This document shows positions 32,201-41,451 of a DNA stretch of 64,000 bases, one piece after another. Each line of letters opens with the position of its first letter. Position 1 is the stretch's first letter. The stretch is from assembly GCA_907165275.2 (NCBI GenBank), contig OU015653.1, forward strand, positions 8,028,001 to 8,092,000, read 5' to 3'. A model generated the notes under the pieces. That model saw nothing but the letters and a program-made list of their open reading frames with translations. It was not told the DNA's origin and searched no databases. The translations under genes were made by a program, and so were the position numbers. Origin of the DNA: Zygaena filipendulae (taxonomy: Eukaryota; Arthropoda; Insecta; Lepidoptera; Zygaenidae).

Positions 32201-34592
32201 AACATAGTGGTTATATACTCTTTGACTGACTGATCGATGACATTACACAGTCTAAACCTTGCACAAGGCTTTCTTTTATAATGTAGGTAGGTAGGGTTTT
32301 ATGAAAACTCTATTAATAAGAGATGTAAAACTGAATCGAATGAAAGCATGAGTTTTCTAATATCGGAAGGTCCAGATCAAAATATATATAAGTATATCCT
32401 ATAAATACCTATCAAATCCTACAAATTTCTCATAGACTTATTTACATTATGGAACTCACCTGTGGAAAATGCTTTATAAATGGTCCAAAGGAAAGACCAA
32501 ACACTGTCAACACAACAATGCCCAATTTTGTAAAATTGTACAAAGAGAAGGAATTCCAGGGTGTTTGCACACCATCCATTGCTGCCACAGTGATGCAATA
32601 TGATCTCAATAAATGCACAACATATGCTGGAGCTATATATAGAAAAATATGTTTAAAATTCAATAATATCACAAACCATAACGCAGCAGAGATGTATTGA
32701 CTCTAAAAAAGAAAAATTATTTTGCATCAAAATATGTTGAAAAATAATCACGATTATAATATATTCGTATTTTATTATGTTTATCAGACTTACATATATC
32801 ATATGTGAAATAGAATATAAAAGGAAGCCAAATAAAAATCCATTATACTGAAAATGTATGTGGTCCACCATTAATAACCCAGGATTAGAGATCAACAAAA
32901 TAAACACAAATGTATTTCCTTTGCTGAGGAGATTTGCAGACCTAAAACAAAAAGTTATAAAAAGGAGGTCGAGTCAACAAGCCAATTTTTATGACAATCT
33001 ACTTTTAATTAAATAAGAACATGTAAGAACGGACCCACCTTTTTGCGGCTTTTATATATATCACATCCAAAGCAATCACAGACAATCTCTGAAAGAGAAC
33101 TGTTGCATCAGATCCATAGTTCAGATTTTTAACATATAACATTTCTGGATCAAACCATTTTGCTATATATGAAAGTGCATATTCTAGCCAAGCAAAAAAA
33201 GGTGGATAATCTAGTGTCCATTCTGAGGTTGTATCATAATACCATTTATCTAGTGACAAATTGTGAGTAACCGCTAACCAATTTCGATGCACTTCAAAAT
33301 CTGTTGAATGACTGAAATATAGATTAAAAATTTATACCTATATTTTATCATTCAATCATCATGTATATTTGGAAATCTTTTTGTATTTTATAAATATGTC
33401 TCGCTTCATTATGATTTACAGCAAAAATAAAAGTGTAAATTACACTTTTTTTAGTAACATTATATTGATTGAAGAATACACAAAAACAGAAACCTATTAA
33501 TAATCTATACATATAATAAAATTGTAACAGGTCGATGTCTGTACATGGGAGATACATAAGAAAAAATAAATTTAGGCAACTCTATGAGTGATATAGAAGC
33601 CAATAATACCGTTTTTTAAATTTTTGTCTGTCTCTGTTTGTCTGTATGTTTGTATTCGTGCTACGCAAAAACTGCTGCACCAAATTGAATACAGTTTTTT
33701 GTTGTATTGCTAAGGGTCTAACTAAGATACTCATGTTTAGATTTTTTCAAAATTCCATCTGGTCCAGATATTAAAAAAATGCTGGTGATCCTACTTAAAT
33801 GTGAAAGTGTGGATGTTTGTTAGGTACTCAAACCCCAAAAAAACAGCAGAACAGATTTGGATGAAATTTGGCATGCAGGTTGTCAGGGGTACAGAGAAGG
33901 ACATAAGGTACTTTTTATCCCGGAATTCCCGCGGGAACTCCGAAATTACCGCGGGGCACAGCTAGTATGTAATAAACTTATCGAAATTTATATACAGAAC
34001 AAGATAGAAGTTTGATGATTTAAAAAAAACTGAAGCACATAATGTAAAAGCTTTGAGTATTTTTGAAACACTAAGTGTTTATGCCTTATGGCCGCATTCA
34101 GTTAGAGGCATTTAACAAAACTTAACTTGATTAGTTAGATGCCAATTAACATTAATTAAATGAACGACTCAGAGTGCAGTATTTTGTTTTTAAATTTTTA
34201 CTTAAAATTAAGTAGGTAATCACTCAAACGACTCTGAGTGCGGCCGTACTTCCAATTACACGACACTAGAAAATATATGTTCCAACTTCAAAGTAGGTAG
34301 ATCTGTGCTCCAGCCAGTGGGTATATTAAAATAAAAATGCTGATGTTACCCGTAATTAACTTAGCCTGGTCACATCGGGAGGATGAGGGTTTTACCCTTT
34401 TTCGATTATATCTAAAGAAATCTTAAAACTAATTTTAGCGAAAACATGTTTTTAGACATTGTTTTACGAGAATTAATACTGCATACGCAAACGTAAACAA
34501 TTTAATGAGATTAATTCATGAAACACTTACTAAAGAGGTATAAAGAAAACTTTGACTGCAGTAACAAGCAGAATTGCTTGCGACACAACCAT
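23263..34592 (-). CDS. ALG8: ALG8 glucosyltransferase (ER lipid-linked oligosaccharide)
   Basis: Eight phase-consistent exons: 34592-34531, 33311-33039, 32941-32794, 32702-32460, 26922-26817, 25094-24896, 24351-24265, 23710-23263. They total 1566 nt, or 521 aa (human ALG8 is about 526). Hallmarks in order: [98 protein letters not shown] and GHYSLFPLL. It is a multi-membrane-span GT57 enzyme that adds the second glucose from dolichyl-phosphate glucose to Glc1Man9GlcNAc2-PP-dolichol in the ER lumen for N-glycosylation. Start: MVVSQAILL, the first ATG of a signal-like exon. Intron 1 holds a Helitron and a MITE. Intron 4 (5.5 kb) holds LTR-2. The open frame is intact. Confidence 0.95.
23787..23893. 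mobile_element. MITE fragment related to 34089-34248
   Basis: Inverse of part of the element at 34089: TTAATGTTAATTGGCATTTA, TTAAAATTGAGTAACCATT and CGACTGAATGCGACCG correspond. It lies in an ALG8 intron. Confidence 0.55.
24435..24606 (+). mobile_element. Helitron-like repeat in ALG8 intron
   Basis: Starts TCTATACTACTTATTATAAA and ends GAAACCGCGGGCGACAGCTAC. It lacks the second half of the usual CCCGCGGGAACTCCG block. Confidence 0.6.
24679..24793. repeat. (GACA)n/(GGAC)n microsatellite
   Basis: About 115 bp of AGAC then GGAC units with occasional GGAAGGAC variants. The plus-strand open frame across it is an artefact of the repeat. Confidence 0.9.
25169..25660 (-). mobile_element. Two Helitron-like repeats in tandem
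   Basis: The ends CTAGCTTGTTCCCCGGGCCG (25171) and ACTAGCTGTGCCCCGCGG (25421) start two minus-oriented copies. The second contains a duplicated TTCCCGCAGGAACT block. They lie in an ALG8 intron. Confidence 0.55.
26003..26365. mobile_element. MITE with GGGGCCGTTCAAG ends and TA flanks
   Basis: The left end is CGGGGCCGTTCAAGTATTTA and the right end is the inverse GCATTACG...CTTGAACGGCCCC. ACGTAAGCA is included in both, and TA lies immediately outside each end. This fits a Tc1/mariner-type MITE. C-rich tracts (CCCACCCCTCCCCC) sit near each end. It is non-coding and lies in an ALG8 intron. Confidence 0.65.
27030..27642 (+). mobile_element. Family-A repeat with two tandem units
   Basis: Begins near AAGGAGGAGGTTCTATATTC. 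Two units of about 283 bp follow, each from GTTTGAAAGG and ACTCCCAA through CCAAGTCGRGATCTGATGAT to GAAGAAGTGGAACTGATGAT. LTR-2 interrupts it at 27643, and the copy resumes at 31491. It is the same family as 15310-15670/21498-21622. Confidence 0.6.
27643..28081 (+). repeat. 5' LTR of LTR-2
   Basis: 439 bp, starting TGTCGCGG and ending GTAACA. It contains a TATATAA box at about 27847 and a TCAGTT initiator-like site about 35 bp downstream. It differs from the 3' LTR by a replaced stretch with (AAAT)n at about 27665-27702 and by at least two substitutions. Confidence 0.9.
28109..31061 (+). pseudogene. LTR-2 broken gag-integrase fusion
   Basis: The first ATG (28109) frame hits a stop at 28244 inside a Pro/Thr-coding CCACGCCCACT-like tandem repeat. 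The main frame, open to 30801, then carries a coiled-coil Gag N-region, a capsid ([17 protein letters not shown]) and one CCHC knuckle ([14 protein letters not shown], about 29401). About 90 codons after the knuckle the text jumps to the segment that normally follows RNase H ([15 protein letters not shown], about 29650). It then runs through the H2C2 and D, D, E motifs of integrase ([27 protein letters not shown]). The integrase tail lies in a different frame (30711-31061), with the shift near the CCCCC run at about 30700. I describe it as at least doubly frameshifted. Confidence 0.8.
28190..28470 (+). repeat. GC-rich CCACGCCCACT-like tandem repeat
   Basis: Degenerate units of about 12-24 bp, combinations of CCACGCCCACTGG, CCCCGCCCAC and CTCCGCCCAC. 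Frames on both strands are open here, giving several spurious Arg/Pro-rich ORFs. Confidence 0.8.
31061..31072 (+). promoter_or_regulatory. Polypurine tract of LTR-2
   Basis: AGAAGGGGGCAG directly precedes the 3' LTR. Confidence 0.65.
31073..31490 (+). repeat. 3' LTR of LTR-2
   Basis: 418 bp, otherwise collinear with the 5' LTR. It has GCGCGATGTATGCAAAA where the 5' LTR carries the (AAAT)n stretch. Confidence 0.9.
31491..32130 (+). mobile_element. Family-A repeat remainder with inverted tail copies
   Basis: Continues the family-A copy after LTR-2. It ends in two inverted copies of the family's A/T-rich tail: arms 31759-31873 and 31997-32114, near-identical over about 115 bp. The 120 bp between the arms encode, on the plus strand, a short segment resembling the junction after retrotransposon RNase H ([11 protein letters not shown]). 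Confidence 0.6.
33503..33966 (+). mobile_element. Helitron-like repeat in ALG8 intron 1
   Basis: Starts TCTATACATATAATAAAATT and ends ATTACCGCGGGGCACAGCTAGT. It includes GGCATGCAGGTTGTCAGGGG and the CCCGCGGGAACTCCG hairpin. Confidence 0.65.
34089..34248. mobile_element. MITE in ALG8 intron 1
   Basis: About 160 bp with inverted ends GGCCGCATTCAG and CTGAGTGCGGCC. A divergent inverse copy is at 23787-23893. Confidence 0.6.
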
Positions 34593-34698
34593 ATTTCGAA
34601 TTATTTAATAAACTCTATCAATATTATAATAAAAAAAAACGCGCCGACAATCCACTTACAACCACAAATTAACTAGACATAACCCCTGAGGCGTGTCG

Positions 34699-34757
34699 TG
34701 GCCAGGTCTGGCCATTTGACAAACACCCTCAGGGCGTGTGGTGGCCAGATCTGGCCA
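34699..34757. promoter_or_regulatory. Paired palindromes upstream of ALG8
   Basis: TGGCCAGGTCTGGCCA (34699-34714) and the perfect palindrome TGGCCAGATCTGGCCA (34742-34757) each follow a GGCGTGT-G-TGG stretch. They form a 43-bp-spaced duplication about 110-165 bp 5' of the ALG8 start codon. They could be a dimeric-factor site or a repeat end; the function is unknown. Confidence 0.4.
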
Positions 34758-35380
34758 AAAAATACCATTTGTTTATTTTTGCCTGAAGTGAAATAATGGT
34801 AGCTCTTTCATTCTTCCAACTTATTAAAAACATTGTTCGTGAACACATCTACAATTAGAGGAAATTCAAGTTGACAACTTTTATACGAAATTTTAAAGTA
34901 TTCCCGCCTTACAAATAGTACAGCAATTTGTTTGAGTTTATGGCCACCATTTTGGTTGGTACCTGCGGAGCGCGCCAAAGTATTGTGTGAAAAAAACTAA
35001 AATACCACTGTATAGTGATAATAATGACGTGAAAACGTAAGTTAAATATATTATCTTCCTATTTTTATAAAGTTTTTGGGTGTATTTACGTTTAATTTGT
35101 GATTTAATTTACGTTGAATTTGTCGAAGTATCTAAATGGTGACAATATCATGTCTGTATCGTAGCTTTGTTGTAATTAATTCTTGTGATTTTTTCATAAT
35201 GCATTGTTGAATTAACATCAAATTGTGTGGACAATATCATAAACTATCGTTTTTAATCTGGTTTATGTGTGTAAATTTAACCAAAAAGTAAATTTTGTAA
35301 TTTATACCAAATCATGCCCGATTTTGCCGCTGATAGATGTCATTAGCATGACGTAAGCAGTAGTTTTAGGACGCGGTAAG
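34758..35380. other. Region upstream of ALG8, no gene recognised
   Basis: AT-rich. A small GCGCGCC-containing stretch at about 34965 precedes a possible donor (GTAAGT at about 35038), but I could not build a gene from it. Confidence 0.3.
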
Positions 35381-36714
35381 ACAAGTATGGATGCGGCATC
35401 GGACTATTTTACAGAATCGCTTTATCAAAAATATTTTGGTTCAAATATTTAAATATTTTGAATTGTAAGTTAATTGAAAGAAATTTTAATGATTATGGAA
35501 ATACTAATTTAATTTTTTTTTTGTTCTAAATTTTATAAATTTTTTAATGATAACCTTTAATGATAAATGTTCTCGTGATCCCCTAGGTACCTAACCTTTG
35601 CCTAATTTTGATTTTTTATTTCGTTTTGTTGGTTTTTTTTTCAATATTTTATCTAACCTTCTCCTGTTTTTGTTAATGCATGTTTGGTTTTTGGATTTGC
35701 TTACTACCCGAAAAGTGAAGAAGAGAAGCGAAGAGAAAAAAAATAGAGGTGGGTCGCGCAGGGCACGGGGAGTGCTTTCCCGTGGTGGTGGCCGGATCCG
35801 GGGACTCGACGAAGAGTAGCCAGAAGTTTCAACAGTGTATGTATATTAATTTATATATCTATACACATGCACTTATAGATAAAATCGAAGTTTATGTTTG
35901 TAATTCCAAAGTAACAGCTTTTCATTAAATGCATATTATGAAAGTATATACATAAAATCCATTTTTTTAAATTTCTCTGTCTGTCTGTGGTTGTCCTGGC
36001 TAATCTCTGAAACGGCTGAACCGATTTTGATGGAACTTTCAATGGCATATAGCTGATGTTATGAGGAGTAAATACTTTTATTTTAGAAAAACATTTTGTA
36101 GGAAACGGCTCTTAACTACGGTAGATATTTAATTCTATGCTGGGAAATTTTATTTAGATCAAACCACGACGCTTTTTTTCTCATATATTTCACTTTGTTA
36201 TAGGGAGCGAATATGACAGTGACGAGGAGGACGAAAAGGCGGGTGACGAGAAGGAAAACATCTTCCCGGCGTTTATACCGAGGGTGGACAGAATGTTCTT
36301 CGACACAAAAAAAGGAAGTTGTCACCCTCGTTACCGGAGCCAGAGGCTGCCTTTTTTACACTTTGTGTTGAGAATGGAATTTTATTCATACAGAAAAAAC
36401 ATTTTGGTTTTCTGTAATCAATTTAAACCTTTAAAAATGTTAAATAAATTCATAGAGGGAATAATGTAAATAAACACATGCAAATAAACTTTTTTTTTAT
36501 TTTCGGTGACGCAATTAATTGTGACTCAGTTAATTAAACCAAGTAATAAACATCAATAAAATTATTTTTTTCTTTGAAAATGTAAAAAAAAAACAGGATA
36601 TAAATTCCCAAATTGAAACCAAAAAACTGAATAAAGTATGTAAATTTTGTATTACAAATTTGTGTTCTAAAATGTATTACTATGAAATAGCCAAATGCCG
36701 CATCCATACTTGGC
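35381..36714. repeat. Inverted 30-bp repeats around a 1.3-kb segment
   Basis: AAGTATGGATGCGGCAT at 35383-35399 recurs inverted at 36695-36711, with similarity extending into GGACTATTTTACAG versus TGGCTATTTCATAG. Between them lie a basic open stretch (35700-35816, KKRSEEKKNRGGSRRARG), a Helitron-like fragment (about 35862-36110) and an acidic exon-like segment. Confidence 0.45.
36205..36469 (+). other. Exon-like acidic open frame, gene unknown
   Basis: After a pyrimidine-rich acceptor (TTGTTATAG at about 36205) an open frame encodes YDSDEEDEKAGDEKENIF, then FPAFIPRVDRMFFDTKKG, and ends at a stop at 36469. I do not recognise it. It could be a terminal exon or a remnant of a transposase gene with an acidic N-terminus. 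Confidence 0.25.
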
Positions 36715-36719
36715 TAACA

Positions 36720-37909
36720 CTGTTTCAATTTTGTATGGAAAATTTGGGAAAATTTGATGGAAAATGTAAAGATATTCATGTCGTGATATTTTATTAATAA
36801 AAACATAAACCAATGGTCTTGATTATAATTAAAAGGTAATTTATTGTAGTTTCTATTGTGGCATTTGCATTTTAAATCTGTAGACTAGTTTTAAACTTAT
36901 GACTATTTCTGTGGAACACTACCTTTTTTGTTGAAATTAGAGGGTTTTTTTGTTATGTCTATTACTTTAAAACTATTCATTTCATAGACTTAAATTGACT
37001 TTTACTGATTATTATGACTCCTTAAATTAATGAAAATACCTTAGTTTAACCAGTTGCGATGAATAAATAGCTATTACAGAATGGTCGATGAGATTGAAAT
37101 TGTGACAGATTTTTGTTCAGCGAGCTTGAAACGTGAAAAGTTTGGTCGTCATTACAACACGTTCGTACAAGATAAAATATATTAAATTATATTGGATCGT
37201 GTAAATTAACAATTGTAAATGGTAAATAAATGAATTTGTAATATAATATATCTTCTATTTTATTTGAATCCTAACGACTTTTGAATTAAAAAGTACTTAA
37301 AAAATAACAACTTTTTTGTCTTCTACAATTTGTTGGTTTAATTTTTATTCAAATTGGATAAAAATACATTGCCAGTTAGGAAATATTTTCTAAATTTCAA
37401 AACAGTAACCATTTAATAAAGGTTTCATAGAAAAATACAAATAAATCTTAGATTATATGCAGCAAGGTACGTAGGTAGTGATTTCACAAAATGGCGCCAC
37501 ACGCACTTGACAGATTATGACGTTTCGGTTAACACGTCAGAGTAGTACATATGCTCCTGTCAGGCTGTCGCAAGTCGCAACTTCATAGTTCATACTTCAG
37601 AAAAAATGTATGGATTGTGTCCACGTTGAAATGGTGGCATTCGGTCTTTTCGCCCTATAATCTATGGCAATGTCTGTCAGTCGCTGTCTTAGCCTCAGAA
37701 GAATGTCTTAGCGGTAAAACTTTTGGCGCCTGGTTCAATAGGGTACTTGCATGAATTTTTTTTCCAGTCTATTTTGAAGATATATGGCCTACTTAAACAA
37801 AGCAAGAAAAAGAAAAAAAAAATTATAAATTAACTAAATAGAGCGTTTCAAAGTTCCTACTTTTAACTTTACCGCCGTAACGCGGAATGACGTCACTAGT
37901 TCAAAATTA
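36720..37909. other. Intergenic, nothing recognised
   Basis: AT-rich. The 67-codon frame at 37551-37754 has no domain. Confidence 0.35.
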
Positions 37910-38275
37910 CGCCTTCTTCTTCTTCTTCTTTAATAATGGCGTCTATAATTATAATTTGCCAATGACAATGTTTCTTAATATAAAAATCTCTTCATCTACT
38001 TCTTCTTCTTCTTCTTTAATAATGGCGTCTATAATTATAATTTGCCAATGACAATGTTTCTTAATAATAACAATCTCTTCATCTACTTCTTCAATTATGG
38101 CGAATCGCCAATGACAATGTTAGATTGTTCCCCAAGTTAAAACATGGCTCTCTTGAAAGCCAGTTTCCTGCTGAGGGTCCAAAATGGATGCTGAAAAGTG
38201 ACTGAAATAACGAAAAACGTGACACGCGTGTTTTCGATACGGCTTTCACTCGTCAACAACCTACAATTATGGCGA
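37910..38275. repeat. Dispersed repeat shared with 7025-7370
   Basis: GCCAATGACAATGTTTCTTAATA, AGATTGTTCCCCAAGTTAAA, GAAAGCCAGTTTCCTGCT and GACACGCGTGTT follow in the same order as at 7025-7370. The first 100 bp, with the (CTT)n tract, are tandemly duplicated here. It is probably the 3' tail of a LINE family. Confidence 0.65.
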
Positions 38276-38914
38276 AATTACGCCTTATTAATCTGTGATA
38301 GAAATGTCACTGTCGTATTGACTTGACGTATTGACACTATGGTCATGTGACACTGACAGACAGATTGCTTCAATATCCAAAAGCGAAGTTAAGGTTGAAC
38401 GAGGGTTGAACAGTGTAGAGTTACTTCCAAAAGTTTCAGTAAAGAATCGAAATGCATCTTACCGATGCATTTTAAAGTAAAAAACTTCAGAAAATGGAAA
38501 ATCTGCGTTGACTGTATGCACTTAGTTTCTTTTGCCTTCTCTGAAAGAGGTAAATGTTTCCTAAAAAAATTAAATGACGTCATGTGTTAAGCGTGGCTGT
38601 GATTGGTGTTTCGTTGCAACGTTAAAAATTAAAAGGTTGCAAAATTAAAAGGTGAATATTTTGGAAACTATTGAAAATTTTTTAGTGAATCTTTCACGAT
38701 AACGCTTTTCTAAGGCTCTATTTTTGAAATATTGACACAATTTCTTAAAATAAATTTCATGCAAGTACCCTATTGGCTAAGGCCTTTTGAAGAAATGAAT
38801 TGAAGAAAATAAATATCTGAAATGGCTGCATGGACTATGGCTGCATGGACTAAGTTCCTTTGCCTTCCCTGAAAGGGGTAAACTTTACCAAAAAAAAAAA
38901 ATACATTAATAATC
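38276..38914. other. Intergenic, nothing recognised
   Basis: The 64-codon minus-strand frame at 38389-38583 has no domain. No repeat boundaries are seen. Confidence 0.35.
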
Positions 38915-38927
38915 TGTTTAACCATCG

Positions 38928-39939
38928 GATACTGATATTTTGACTGTTTTGAAATCCATGCTACTTCAAAAATTTATGAATTCCTGGGAAGAAACAACCC
39001 AAGTGAAGGGTAAGTGGTATGCTGACATCAAAAATGGAATAGGACGGCCTTGGTTTACCAAAAGTCAAACATTCACTGACAGGAAATTTTATACCACCAT
39101 CTGTTGCCTGCGAATCGGACACTGTCGTTTCAATGCACATCTACATAGAATCAAGATTATTTCATCACCCACCTGTAACTTCTGCAACAGTGAAACCCAA
39201 ACTTTACATCACATATTTTTTGACTGCAATAATTTCAGCGTCCAAAGACACATTCTAATGGACTGTCTTAGCAACATCTATAAAAACGCTGAAGATGTCC
39301 CGCGCTCCCTTCAGCAATTATTGAAAAATATTCAATGTTACAAACCATTGTATGAATTTATTATAACAACGGTTGAAGATATTTAAAAAGACGTTAAATG
39401 TCAAAGAGAACAAAGAGTTAAGAGAACACAAGACACGAAGACACACCACAAGGAATCAAACAAAGAATAAAATTAAATGAGTATTACAACAAGAAAATGA
39501 CATAAGAAGAGAAAGACGAGAATTAAAGAAGTGAAAGAAGAAAATAAAAGAAGATAAAATGAAAAAAGAAATGGCTTAGGCCTTATCGTATAATATCTAT
39601 TGTTAAATAATACACATCAGAATTGGCAGTATGGGCCCTGTACTCTTAGCCTTTCCTAAATAGGATAAATGGACATAGATAAGCAATAGTGTGTTAACCC
39701 ACACTGGAAAAATTTTGAGTATATCGTGTTTTAAAAGTATAGCGCCATTTTGTGTCAACATTTTTTATGTTAGATATTTAGTTACATATTTAAGCAATGC
39801 AATAAGGTAAACACATAATTAAAAAACGTTCCTTAACTCTCAATAAATCGTTCTGAACCAATAACTTAATTTTGTGGGTTAACACGTTATTGCTTATCTG
39901 CGTCCAAATAAACTAAAAAAAAAAAAAAAAAAAAAAAAA
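38928..39939 (+). mobile_element. 5'-truncated LINE with 13-bp target duplication
   Basis: TGTTTAACCATCG occurs at 38915-38927 and again at 39940-39952. Between them is a LINE 3' end: an ORF2 tail, a 550-bp 3' UTR and a run of about 25 A. This is textbook target-primed reverse transcription with 5' truncation. It is the same general type as the minus-strand LINE at 49068-64000 but divergent. Confidence 0.9.
38940..39386 (+). pseudogene. LINE ORF2 C-terminus after RNase H
   Basis: About 148 codons with the C-terminal zinc-knuckle-like motif CNFCNSETQTLHHIFFDC and the segments RPWFTKSQTFTDRKFYTTI and CRIGHCRFNAHLHRIKI (the fuller text reads CLRIGHCRFNAH). Both are matched by GKWYADIK/GAWYAEVQ and RFGHCKTPTHLHRLKI in the 49168-49758 LINE. 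The 5' truncation removes RT and RNase H, so there is no function here. Confidence 0.75.
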
Positions 39940-39952
39940 TGTTTAACCATCG

Positions 39953-40479
39953 TCTAGTTAATTTGTGGGTACCATATAATCATAGACTTTAGACATAGAC
40001 ATAGGTCTAGTTAATTTGTGCTTAAAATCACCTTTAGACATAAGCAGAGAGAAGGTAATCACTGAATAAGTCTAGATAATTTGTGAAAATCACTACGATT
40101 TACGCCTAATTTGTGAGGTACGCTGTTAGTTATAGTCAGTCTAACGCAACTAGGAACAAATTAAATTTTGTTCGTGTTTAGCACTCATTTTTTTTTTTAA
40201 TTTTTTTTTTTCCATGGCATCAAAGATGGCCTCACATGCTATTTCAGTCTTTTGTCTCTGAATCTTTCTTACAATCTGTCATCTGTTTGTCATGGCGACG
40301 CATGTTGTTATTTGGGAAAATAATTGTGTGATTTTTAAAAATTTTGTGTGATTTACGCTTTGAAAAGTGCAGTGTGACTATTAAAAACTATTTTCTTGTG
40401 ATTGGGTAGTGAAATAGCACCGATTAGATGGTGTAGTACGTATGTAATTTGTAGAAAAAGATAGAGTCGACAAAATTTA
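39953..40479. other. Intergenic, nothing recognised
   Basis: AT-rich DNA. The sequence around 40290-40480 could be a 5' UTR or intron for the THAP-like exons that follow. Confidence 0.3.
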
Positions 40480-41085
40480 AATAAAAGGAAATTTATCACG
40501 AAATTTCCTATAGATGAAGACCGGTAAGTACAGCTTGAGTAAAGTAATAAAGTATTTTGTTCTCTTCAGCTATCAGCAAGACTAAAATTATACACTATCT
40601 TTTTGAAATGAGAAAAAATATTTGCATGTTTGTAAACCATAGTGATGTAAATCTTCACTATCGATAAAGTGAGTTGATAAACTTTAATGAATGATGCTGT
40701 TATAGTGAATATTTTGGAATATTTTTGTATAGCTGCTGCTGCGTATACTTTTTTCATTACTTACTGCAGTTTTCATTAAGTATTATGATCGTATTGTAAT
40801 AAAGTGAACCTCGTCTTCTGTATAAAGAACTATATTATACTCTATCTTATTTCTAAGTGTACTTGCATGATTGATAGATATTTTAATTTCAGATGTCGAC
40901 AATGGGTAAAAAATATTGGAAATGATGACTTAGCTTACATTCCAATCGAAAAACTTCACGATATAAAATATGTCTGTGGAGATGTAAGGAACGAATGTTG
41001 GAAGATAAACGAAAGTTTTTCGCTTTCGGAGGATATTTCTACCGATAATTTAAACAAGGCTCAACAAGGAGGCACTGCGAAGTAA
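40480..41085 (+). pseudogene. THAP-domain exon pair, partial
   Basis: One exon ends at 40523 (FITKFPIDED then a split Arg codon, donor GTAAGT). The next runs 40893-41085 after an ATTTCAG acceptor (CRQWVKNIGNDDLAYIPIEK, then YVCGDVRNECW). The phases match across the junction. The order FxKFP...C/RxxW...P..KL...VCGDHF is the second half of a THAP zinc-coordinating DNA-binding domain. The first Cys pair is missing: a stop lies upstream in frame. The usual His of CGDHF is replaced. It is therefore probably a decayed copy, or the upstream exon is spliced from elsewhere. Confidence 0.45.
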
Positions 41086-41451
41086 ATCATTTACTTTCCC
41101 AAATAGGTTATTTAATTTTGACATAAAATGTAAATGTAATTTTTAAAGAGAAAATAAATATCTATCTATCTAATAACATCATCATCATGACAAACTAAAA
41201 TATTGGAATAATAATAAATAAATAAAAATAATAATTTATTGTTTCAATTTTACGACAAATGTTTTCCCCCGTTGTAGATTTAATTCACCTGGTATGAAGC
41301 CCACGATGCTCTAATGATAATTTATCGATATCGATTTAATCAGGAACTACATGTGGCCATCCCTATTGTTCTCGTTAATGTTGGTACCCATGAGTTATGA
41401 AGTATTTTGACATTTAAATTTTCGCTGTGTTGGTATTGCTGGGTCTGCTAA
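41086..41451. promoter_or_regulatory. Region upstream of APC4
   Basis: AT-rich. It should hold the APC4 promoter and 5' UTR. No TATA box is clear. Confidence 0.35.
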
